Source: Gigantopelta aegis
Taxonomy: Eukaryota; Mollusca; Gastropoda; Neomphalida; Peltospiridae
DNA: 64,000 nt
NCBI RefSeq assembly: GCF_016097555.1
Contig: NC_054708.1
Location: 26,124,205 to 26,188,204, forward strand
Direction of reading: 5' to 3'
The position numbers and the translations under genes were made by a program. How positions within the stretch are numbered: the first letter of the stretch is position 1; every line of letters starts with the position of its first letter. Below are positions 48,250 to 60,598 of the stretch, one piece after another. A model generated the notes under the pieces. The model searched no databases. It was given only the letters and a program-made list of their open reading frames with translations, and had not been told where the DNA came from.

Positions 48250-50378
48250 AAGGGGAGGGGGGGGGGAGGGACCACACAAACACACCTGCGGACGAAAAAT
48301 CAACGTTTTATTTTACCTACTCTCTATAATTAAAGATAAAAATCGGGCTTGTGCCCATCACTAGAGATTGTGCCTCCTTCCACTTCTATATTCGTTCCTA
48401 CGGGACTGAACCAAGCTTGAAAAATTGCAACATTTAAACGTGCTTGTTCATCGCATGTGGAAAATACATGGACTTTTTCAGTGTTTGACTAAACCTAAAC
48501 AGTCAGTGTTTTAGAATACACCACCAACCTGAATGGTGTATGACACTGGGGTCCATTTTAAAATCACATTACCACCCCAACCCCAACACCCCACCCACCC
48601 CCACCACGACGCATATGAGCAGTTATTAAAATTTAAGCAACAAATTACGATTGTGTCTACTGCGATTACGCCATGCGGTCTGTGCAGGCTATTTCCACAC
48701 CTCTAATAGAGAATCTCCATTAACAAGATGACTTTCAATTTTCGATCTCTTCTAATGATTTACATTATTTATTGCGCCGGGCCGGAAAGCAATTACTGCT
48801 CTTAGCAATAACAATACAAACCTCTTAATTGAGAAGAGCAGCGGATACAATGCTTGAAGTAACCAAGGATATTGAACTCTCTAGAGAGAGAGAGAGAGAG
48901 AGTCATTGGTGGGAAGACGGAAAGAGAAACAGATAGTTAAGAGTGGATGGAGAGAGGGGGAGAGGGGGGGGGGGGGGGAGGAGGGGTACGGGTAAAAACT
49001 GCCCACAGTAGGTGTAATGGTGTTTGTCAAGAGTTATGTAACTTTTCTCAATGTGTAATGGTGTTTGTCAAGAGTTATGTAACTTTTCTCAACAATGTCT
49101 CATTTTCGTTCGTAAAATAAAATACAGCGATTCATTACCCCCCTTCCCCCCCCCCCCCCGCCAAAAAAAAAAACAGAAAAAAAGAGCACATTGATTTATT
49201 AATCATCGGCTATTGGATGTCAAATATTTGGTAATTTTTACCTGTAGTCTTAGAGAGGAAACCCGCTACATTTTTTTTTCCATTAGTAGCAAGGAATCTT
49301 TTATATGCATCATCCCACAAACAGTATAATACATACCACGGCTTTTGATATACCAGTCGTGGTGCACTGGCTGGAACGAGAGATAGCCCAATGGGCCCAC
49401 CGACGGGCATCAATCCCAGACCGATCGCGAGCGCTTTACCATTGTGCTACGTCTCGCGTCCTCCAAACAAAGAGTAACATTATAAATGTCGTATATGTCA
49501 AAGTTACAATGACACAATAAAATAAAACCTATAATTATGGTAGGCTATTACGAGTTGTTGGTATTGTTTGGCAATAAGGTTAGGTATAAATATCCCACGA
49601 ATGCATTACTACAGAGCTGTAAACTTTAAAATTCAATTATAAATATCTCAAAATACCGTATAATAACGTGTGCCCCCACTGGTTATTCCCATTGGAGGGA
49701 TTACAAATACGTTTAAAATACAGTTAAAAATCAAATTAAATGGCAGCAAAATCAGGTCTCTTTAACAGAATAATGATTCCATTTTCTAGGATACCAAGAC
49801 ACCAAACAAAAGTACAGCCAGTAAATCCATTAATGTTGATTAAATCTAGGCAGTGAGAGGGAAAGAATGAATGAATGAATGAATGAATGAATGAATGAAT
49901 GGATGAATGAATGAATGTTTGACGACACTCCAGCACGGGGAAGGATGGATGCGACGTGACAAATGTTGCCTAACAAAAAAAAAGGTTACATGGGAAGGGA
50001 CATCTTCACAAACCAAGGTACCATTTCCTATGCAGTAGTTATACGGAATGGTACCCTGGCTTGCGAACATGGGGAATGGGTATAGAAACTACCATTATTT
50101 GTTACCAATTGTTGAACAGCCCCTAAAACCCATTGGTATTTTTTCTTTTGCAGTTACCGTTCGGTGGCAGGAAAGATAATTGTGATGTCCATTGGCACGC
50201 GGTTAGCTTTCAGGATAACCCAGATATATACCGAGGGAAGGTGAATAAATTCCCAGGTAAGGACATTTCTTTCTTTCGTTCTCTCTGACTCACTCCTTTC
50301 TTTCTCTGTCTTACGCTCTCTCATTTCATCTACATATCTTACTCAGTCACACGCACGCACGCATACATCCATGCAAAG

Positions 50379-50418
<40 letters not shown>

Positions 50419-53400
50419 AGGCACCCCAAGTAGGCACCCCAGACGCGTTTAAAGTTTGTTTTGTTTAACGACACCACTAGATTACATTTGGTAATTCTGA
50501 CAAGTAGTCATCAGCGTATGCAGCAAGGGATCTTTTATGTGCATGAAGAAAGTTTTAAAAACAGCTATATTGCTTGCTTGAAAGGCTTTATTACAAATGT
50601 TAAGGTCATTACTAGAATGAAAAGCATAGTGCCAACTACAAGTACTTATTAAGAGATTTGAAAAAATATATAAACAACAACAAACAACAACAAACAAACA
50701 AAACAGACCGTAAATTGAACTTTTAAAGTAGCATTATCCGAGTTGTATCAGAAGCTCATTTTGTACATACCTATATTATTTTGATTGTATACTGTGTCTC
50801 ATAATTCCGTGATGAGTGACTTATATACTTTTATATTTTGTATATATGTGATGTACATAAAGTGAGACATTAATACATATTCTGTCTTTCTGTCTCATTA
50901 CAGTATTCTTAATCGTTAGTTTTCATTTAAACTTATTTTCGTGCTTATATCCAATTAAGGTTCAAGCACACTGTCCTGGACACACACCTCAGCTATCTGG
51001 GCTGTCTATCCAAGACAGTGGGTTAGTTGTTAGTTGGTTAGTGGTTAGTGAGAGAGAAGAGGGTGTAGTGGCCTTACACCTACCCACTGAGCCCTTAAGA
51101 ACTCGCTCTGGGTTGGAGCCGGCACCGGGCTGCGAACCCTGTACCTACCAGCCTGTAGTCCGATGGCTTAACCACTTTTTTTTTGTTTACTTTAATCCAG
51201 GAGCTGGTCAGATCTTCAACAAAGTGAATCTCTTTCGTTGTCTGGACTTCATGAAGACTTTGTTCCCAAACGAATACAATTTCTACCCAAGAACTTGGTT
51301 CCTTCCTTACCAATACACGGAATTCGCGGCCGAGGCGAGGCGGTTAGCGGAGAAAAAATCCCGACCCAAGCCCACCTACATCGTGAAACCAAGCGAGGGA
51401 TCGCAGGGGGAGGGGATCTATCTGTTGCGTGACCCTCAAAACTACAACTACAATGGGCGCAGCCACGTGGTTCAGGAGTACCTCACGAACGTGTTTCTTA
51501 TAGACGGATACAAATTCGACCTGCGCATCTACGTTGTTGTCACTAGACTGGAACCGGTGGAGTTCTACATCTGCAACGAGGGTCTGGCACGGTTCTCGAC
51601 GCTACCCTACGAGAACCCGACCAACAAGAATCTGCAGGAGACCTTCATGCACCTGACGAATTACTCCCTGAACAAGAAGAGCAGCCACTTCATCAAGTCC
51701 GAAAAAGACGACGAGGGGAGCAAGAGGAAACTGACGAGCGTGCTGAAGGCCCTGGACCGGATGGGTCATGATTCCGGGACGCTGTGGGAGTCCATAGAGA
51801 GGATCGTGTCCAAGACGCTCATCGCAGTTCTCAGCGAGCTGAAAATTGAACGACAGGCAGCGCTGCATGGGAAGGATGCCGTGACGTGTTTTCAGGTTGG
51901 ATAATTAAAAAATTTATTTTATTTTATTTTTAAAATTTAATTCCCTTAATATATATATATATATATATATATCTCCAATGTTCAAAAAACCTTCTCTGAG
52001 AACACATCTCAACTAACTCAGCTCTCCGGCCAAGTCAGGGTTTTATTGTAGTTAAGGGAGTGGGAGTGTGCTGGACGTTGCCCATTGGTAAAGCTCTCGC
52101 CTTATGTGCGGTCGGTTTAGGATCGGTCTCCGTCGGTGGAAAAAGGCCGTGGTATGCACTATCCTGTCTGTGGGATGGTGCATATAAAAGATCCCTTGCT
52201 GCTAATCAAAAAGAGTAGCCCATGAAGTGGTGACAGCGGGTTTCCTCCATCAATATCTGTGTGGTCCTTAACCATATGTCTGACGCGATATAACCGTAAA
52301 TAAAATGTGTTGAGTGCGTCGTTAAATAAACCATTTCCTTCCTTTCTTCCAATAGCCGATGATTAATATATCAATGTGCTCTAGTGGTGTAGTTAACAAA
52401 ACAAACTTTAAAATGTATTGTAGTTAGAGTGCTGTAATGGAAAATGTCTTGGCTGATCGGAAGACGTATGTCAAAGTCAGTGCTTCGATATCGTATCTAG
52501 GGTTAATGGTTAGTGATTACCGAGAGCGTTTACCACGTGTAAAGGCTCAGAAACATTTCATTTAATTAATTTCGACTTATCTTCATGCTTATATCCAATT
52601 AAGGTTCAAGCACGCTGTCCTGGGTAAACACCTCAGCTATCTGGGCTGTCTGTTGTTAGTGGTTAGTGAGAGATAAGTCGGTGTAGTGGTCTTACACCTA
52701 CCCAGTGAGTAATTAAAACTCGCTCTGGGTGAGAGCCGATACCGAGCTGCGAACCCAGTACCTACCAGCCTTATGTCCGATGGCTTAACCATGACACCAC
52801 TGAGGCCGGTGGCCCATAACCTGGTCAGGTCAGGTCATAGCGTTTAACGTGCACATTCAGAGTAAGCTGTTGTCGCGCACGCCTGTCATGGGCGCAGGTG
52901 TCGGCCTAAGCCGGCTACTCCGCCCACGACAGGAAAGGGTTTGGGGTGAGTGGGAAGAGGCATTTTGAATGTCCCGTGGGATTAAGTCAAAAATAATAGG
53001 AATGCGCAATTTTCATAAGGTAATTTTGGCGCATCATTTGGAACGGTTGATCGAAAGAGAACAAGGAGCTAGCGAGTAATTTTGCTTTAGTTTGCCGAAT
53101 AGTAGCAGACATTGAAGCCCATAACCGACAGCACGGGTTTTTAAATAGACTAATATCTAAAGGTGACGTCACACGGTACGAGTGCCTTGTTTGAGAATAG
53201 TCGATTGCATACTAATGGACACCGATGAAATCGTAATTGCTTTCTTGTCACAATCGACTATTCTCGTGGTTATTATTGTACGAGGTAGTCGCATCGTGTG
53301 GCGTCGGCTTAAGCCAATATATCATTACATGACTGCTATTGTACTCAAAATTGTTATTAAAATTAGTATTATAATTCATTCTCGCTTCACTTGAAACTGC

Positions 53401-55492
53401 ATCGTATTGCGAAACTACTAGCGGAACTGCCTTTGTTCGTTAATGTATGTAAGATCTATAACGATTGCAAATGCATTTCTGAAAGCTGCTTTGTGCCAAA
53501 ACTAGTGTTGACTTGTCAGTTATATACTTCCCTCCCCGGGGCCCCGTTCCACAAAGCGATCTTAGCCCTAATATCACATTAAGTGCATAGCTACCTTATG
53601 CACTAAGGTGATCTTAGTGCTAAGATCGCTTTGTGGAACAGAGCCCAGGGGACCTAAGCAAGTTCAATGAGATAGACGTTTGTTCTTGTTCAGTTTAGTG
53701 CACTGCCATTTTGGTTTAGTTCAGGCGTGTGTGTATGATATATTATTGATAGTGTTAAAATAATTCGACATACAGTAAAGATGATTTATGAAGCAAAAAT
53801 CTTGAGTTGGGTAACTTCTTTGAGGGGGGAGGGGCAGGACGTAGCCCACTGGGTAAGTGTCCGCCTGATGCACGGTCGGTTTGGGATCGATCCTTGTCGG
53901 TGGCCCATTGGGCTGTTTCACCTTCCAGCCAGTTCACCGCGTCTGGTTTACCAAAGGCCGTGTTATGTGCTATTCTGTCTGTGGGATGGTCCATATAAAA
54001 GATCCCTTGCTACTAATGGAAAACTGTAGCGTGTTTCCTCTCTAAGACTATATGTTAAAATTACCAAATGTTTGACATCCAATAGCCAATGATTAATGAA
54101 TCAAGGTGCTCTAGTGGTGTCATTAAACAAAACAAACTTTACTTTTCTTTGAGGGGAGTATGTCATTGGCAACGATATTTGTTGGTAGCGAAAACACACG
54201 AGTTTATTAAAACTTGTTGTGTTTGTATTTTGAATTAATAATAGATTTTATCAAATGAATAAAGAGTGAAAAAAGCTTTAAATATTTATATTGATTAAAC
54301 TACATGTTACGCCCTAGGCGACCACCAAGTTCAATAAAAATAGCACTACAGTCTACTTTTCAGAAATTATGTATTCAAAGCCGCTGTATTCTTTTATCTG
54401 TTAGCCGAGACTGTTTGGATAACGCAAACACACAATGGACATACTTAAATGTATAAAGCTTCTTTTTTATGTGTCGCGTACATAAAAGAAACCTCTTGGT
54501 ATTTTGGTCTAACAGTAAGCAAACACGTCAAATGGCTAACTCGTATTCATAGTGGAGCTGAAAACATATTTTATTAGTTATAGACATAAAAGGCTTGGCC
54601 ACATTTTTACAACTTGCCACTCGATACATGTATGTATACTGTTAATAAGTGCTAACATTACAGTTTGCCATAAAATGTAGACTGTTCAGAAATTATCGCG
54701 GGGGACGGGAGGAGTTGGAGGGGGCGATTTAACAAAAAGAATAAATAAATAAATAAAGCAAAAACAAAAGCAAACACAAAAACACACATTTATTCAAACA
54801 TCTAGATACCGACTCCAAACCCTGAGTGAGTGCTCCGCAAGGCTCAGTGGGTAGGTGTAAACCACTTGCACCGACCAGTGATCCATAACTGGTTCAACAA
54901 AGGCCATGGTTTGTGCTATCCTGCCTGTGGGAAGCACAAATAAAAGATCCCTTGCTGCTAATCGGAAAGAGTAGCCCATGAAGTGGCGACAGCGGGTTTC
55001 CTCTCAAAATCTATGTGGTCCTTAACCATATGTCTGACCATATGTTATTATTTATGTTATTTACACGCATATCAATCCCATTAGTCGCTATAATAAATAA
55101 TATTATTTTGTATGATAAACCTAATTTTTGATATATTTCTGAAAAAGCCTAGGACGTACTACAGCGACATAAATGTTTCCTTTGTGATTTGACAATGGGA
55201 TTCGATTATTTTGGTGCTAGACACAGAAAAGTAATCACCAATAAAACTGTCACACGCGTACTAACTCTCAAAACATGTTGGTCTGTTTCACTGGTCGTTT
55301 AGTAACCGTCGATGAAGGGATTCAGAGAACGGTTTGGAAACTGGATCTGTGCATGTTGAGAACTTCTATTCACTGTTACATTTGTGTTACCTGCCTCACT
55401 GAATCGGTTTGAGCATGTCCGGACTCCATAATGAGTTATAAAATTAAATCTAAAGAGGGAACAACGGGCGGGTATAAAACTGTTTGCAGGGC

Positions 55493-55537
<45 letters not shown>

Positions 55538-55828
55538 TGTGTGTGTGTGTGTGTGTGTGTGTCATGTGTGTGTGTGTCATTGTGTGTGTTTCTGTGTGTG
55601 TCATATGTGTGTGTGTGTGTGTGTATCTATGTGTATGTGTGTGTGTGTCTGTGTGTGTGCATGTGTGTGTGCGTGTGTGTATGTGTGTGTGTGTGCGCCT
55701 GTGTATGTGTGTGTGTGTACGCGCGTCTGTATGTGCGTGTGTCATTGTGGTGTTTCGTTGTGTGCGTGTGTGAGAGAGTACGTGTGTATATGTGTGTGTC
55801 TGTGTGTGTGTGTCTGTGTGTATGTCAT

Positions 55829-55871
<43 letters not shown>

Positions 55872-58800
55872 CATTGTGTGTGTGTGTGTATGTGTCATTG
55901 TGTGTGTCTGTGTGTGTGTGTCATTGTGTCTGTCTGTGTGTGCGTGCGTGCGTGTGTGTGTGTAGATGCAAATACATAAATGGAACTTTTATATTGGCGG
56001 TGATAGCAGAGATATATTTTTTGTTTTCAAAATTTTGATTAGCGACGTTTCTTGTCAATTAATTGTGAAGTGATCTCTGAAACTTGCCTAACGAAGCACG
56101 ACACGATAATGAACATAATGAACGCAGTTTCTTTCGTTATGAGCGGGGAGGGGGGGGGGGGGGGGGGGGGGTCCGGACCTCCCTCTGCCCACTGGATCTG
56201 CGCCTGAACAAACAATTATTAAATAAATCTAATTTGTTAACTCTTATCGTCTGCTCAAATTCTTCCGAACGCTATTTCTGTTACGTATATTTACACAAAA
56301 CTGGTTCTTAAAAAACACACCAATCCCCCCCCCAACCAAAAACCGCCCCCCCCCCAAAAAAAAAAAATACAAAAAAACCCCAAACAACAACAAACCTTTC
56401 TTACACGCCCATTTAAGGGAACATCATTTGAGATTTGTGATATCATATATTATGAATATATCCAATAATTGTTGGAAATATGTTTAAGGACATCTGATTG
56501 GCTCCTTCACGACGATGACATACACATAAAAGCCACACCGTTCAATTAAATTAACACAACCTACACCAATTTCGACCGATGACATGCAAGATATCTGTTC
56601 AAGCACAACAACGGAATTAACATAATTGAAAAAACATAGGGGAGGGTGTATTATTATTATTATTTATTTTTTTGTCGTCACAACCGGTTTTTCAGAATAT
56701 GTTTTAAATAAAATATTACATTTTTTTTCGTGCGTTAGATACCGTTTATCTTACAACTCGGTCGTTTAAAAACGTATCCAACTCTTTTTCGCTTGTTGGA
56801 TACATTTTGAAAGAAAGAAAGAAGTGTTTTATTTAACGACGCACTCATCACATCACAGGCAGCAAGGGATCTTTTATTTGCGCTTCCCACAGGCAGGATA
56901 GCACAAACCATGGCCTTTGTTGAACCAGTTATGGATCACTGGTAGGTGCAAGTGGTTTACACCTACCCATTGAGCCTTGCGGAGCACTCACTCGGGGTTT
57001 GGAGTCGGTATCTGGATTAAAAATTCCATGCCTCGACTGGGATCCGCACCCAGTACCTACCAGCCTGTACACCGATGGCCTGCCACGACGCCACCGAGGC
57101 CGGTCATTTTGAAAGAAGTCGTAAGATAAAATATAATGATATTAAACTGCCGGTCATAATTCTCTGTAGCTATACTTATGATATCAGGTTTATACAACTT
57201 CAGTACATTTGCCAAACGTAACACTTAAGATAAAGGCGTTTTAATGGCTAATAAAAACATTTAGTAGGCACGCCCACCATTCAGTGGGTCACTTCGGTCA
57301 CTGCCCTTTCTAATCAGCTTTTCCCTGGTATGTGCTGTCATGTCTGTAAAAACAAATGACTATAGACGATCGTTTAGTGGCAATCTTTAAGAGTTGCGTG
57401 TGCGGCATAGTGGATTTCTTTCACGATGTAGACCAAGAATCGAATTAGGCCTACCATAGCGGTTATGTAAGCCTATCTAATACTAATAGGCATCCAGTAC
57501 AAATTTACTAGGATGTCGTTTAGCAAAATGTGTTTTCCATTCATTTACCGTGTGTTTTACGGCACCACACCACCACTTGACATGTCGTTACTTGTTGTAG
57601 CAGCTTAATATAGTCCGGCTTAGGAAATAGTTCCTGATACAAAAACATTCTTCAAAATTCTGATATGCTTTTAGAAATCTTTCTTTGATGTTTACACATA
57701 GGTTGACCTCCGTATTATTTAAATAACCCATTGGTTACTGCATGTTATATGTAGTAGTAACAGATAACAACTTTGCAAGTGGTATAGTGCCACCTGCATA
57801 ACAGCAACACGAGGCGTTGCTCAGGCACGAGGGCTGATAACTAAAACATTTCGTGGTTGATCTATGTTGATTTTTTAAAAACACGGTACTTGTCAGTTGA
57901 GAGCACTCCATAAAATTAATAGTCACATGACCCTTTCGATAGTGTTGTATTTTTCACAGAATATATTCTGACATGTAAATGTTATTGAACTGAATGGAGT
58001 AATTAATGGTGGTGTGTAACCTTTAGGGTTATTCACAAAACGATAATCTCCGTTTAATGGTTGGCAGACCGTGAGAGGGAGAATAGGCAATTTATTTTAA
58101 ATGTTACTGGTACTAGTACTAGTAAATATATTGTTATTTTATATTATTTTATTTTATATCATGTTAGCTATATATATATATATATATATTATTCTCTTTA
58201 TAGTTTATTTTATTTTAGCTATATATATTTTTTTAAAATTATTATTCTCTTTATAGTTTATTTTAGTTTATTTTTGCATGATTGGAGCACAGGCAATATC
58301 AAACAGTTTACTGGAGCATTCCGGAAACCGATTTTTCCACCATAAGTGATAATTACAGATTTTGTGGGTGGTAAATATATTTTTAATAGCCCTTACCACC
58401 ATCCTTCAGGGGCGGGATATAGCCCAGTGGCAGAGCGCTCGCTTGATGCGCGGTCGGTCTGAGATCGATCCCCGTCGGTAGGCCCATTGGGCTATTTCTC
58501 ATCACAGCCAGTGCACCACGACTGGTATATCAAAGACCGTGGTATGTGCTATCCTGTCTGTGGGATGGTGCATATAAAAGATCCCTTGCTACGAATGGGA
58601 AAATAATGTAGCGGGTTTCCTCTCTATGACTGTCAAAATGACCGTATGTTTGACATCCAATAGCCGATGATTAATAAACCAATATGCTCTAGTGGTGTCG
58701 ATAAACAAAACAAACTTTAACCGTCCTTCCCCCGCATATCTAATGTGCTCATATCTGGAATAGCTATGCTTGAATGTGCGTTGCATGTGCTGTCCTTTTA

Positions 58801-59318
58801 GTGAGAAAGTGCATACAAAAGATCCATTACTTCTAACGGAAAAAAATGTAGCGAGCTTCTTTTGAAGACTACGTGTCGAAATTACCAAAATGTATCCAGT
58901 AACCGGCGACTATTTAATCAATGTAGTCTAGAGGTGTTGTTTAACAAAACAAACTTTGAACTGGGTTTTTTTTTAAATAATTGATTTCATATTGTTGACT
59001 GTGCCGTTGCATGGTTCTGCGTGTGGTGCAGAAACAACAATAGAGTTGTTAGGGTGAGACACAACACCACACATAAATCCTAGCATCTAATGAACGGTAC
59101 ACCATGACCGTGTTTTATAATTAATACACTTCACACAGAGCGATGATAGACACGCAAGTAGGTGTTGCTAAATCAACACAATACCACAATGGAAGCTAAA
59201 TTGCCAGGGGTACAAAATAAATAAACCGACTGAGACAGTGTCTATCTACTCCACCCCAGCCCCATATTACAAACATGACACACCCATTCTCACACAACTA
59301 TGTTTGATTAATTATATC

Positions 59319-59349
<31 letters not shown>

Positions 59350-59486
59350 CAGGAGGATGAGAGAGAGGGAGAGAGAGAGAGAGAGAGGGAGAGAAGAGGG
59401 GAGGAGAGGGGTGAGCGAGAGAGGAGAGAGTGAGAGAAGAGAGAGGGTGAGAGAGAGAGAGAGATGAGAGAGGAGAGGGGAGAGAG

Positions 59487-59548
<62 letters not shown>

Positions 59549-59935
59549 CGGAGAGAGAGGAGAGGAGAGAGGGAGAGAGTGAGAGAGAGGACGAGAGAGA
59601 GTGAAGGGAGAGAGAGAGAGGAGAGAGGAGAGAGAGAGGAGAGAGAGAGAGAGGAGAGGGAGCGAAGAGCGAGAGAGAGAGAGAGGAGGATGAGAGTGGG
59701 TGAGAGAGGAGAGAGAGGGGGAGGAGAGGGGGAGGAGACCGCGAGGAGAGAGGGTGGAGAGAGAGAGAGTGAAGAGAGAGACTGAGGGAGAGGGGAGAGA
59801 GAGAGAGAAGGAGAGGAGAGAGAAAGAAGTGAGACATGGAGGGAGAGAAAGAGTGAGACATGGGAGAAGGGAGAAGCGGGGAGAGAGAGGAGAGAGAGAG
59901 AGAGAGGAGAGAGAGAGTGAGAGGAGAGAGAGATC

Positions 59936-59977
<42 letters not shown>

Positions 59978-60499
59978 TGTGTGTGGGGGGTGGGGGTGGG
60001 CGGGGGCTATGTTCAATTCAATTCAATTATTGCATTGTATGTAAGGCCATAAGCCCATATATACGAGAACTCATATATTGATATATTTTGGGACCAGTTG
60101 CCAGCTGTTTTAGAAACACAAAATGGAAACATTTATTACACATACAGAGGGCTACATGGAAGAGAAGACAGATGGATAAAGGGATTGAGGTCGCCAAGCT
60201 TTCGGTTACGTACCAAGCAAAATAAAATTGAATGTATCACATATTCTTTTTAACTCTCGCGATATAAACGTGATAATAGCTGGTAGTAAGTTTAATATTC
60301 TGTTTATTTACCCCATTCTTTTACTCTTCACCTCTTTCAATGTTCATTATGCACTAATAAATAATTGTTATCCTGGTGATTTTAATAGATTATTGAAGAA
60401 CTGTCAGAAAACGTATTTTTTTTCATATAAAGAAATAATTAAAATAAAATAAATCAAATCAAATAAAATAAAATATAATACAAATAAAATAAAATAATT

Positions 60500-60533
<34 letters not shown>

Positions 60534-60558
60534 CAGATAGATAGATTTATTGATTGAA

Positions 60559-60598
<40 letters not shown>

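Noticed and set aside
55299-56038. Cys/Val and Thr/His frames near 200 codons
   Set aside because: Translation of a GT microsatellite.
59298-60044. Ser/Leu frame of 234 codons
   Set aside because: Imperfect GA repeat; composition has no protein-like features.
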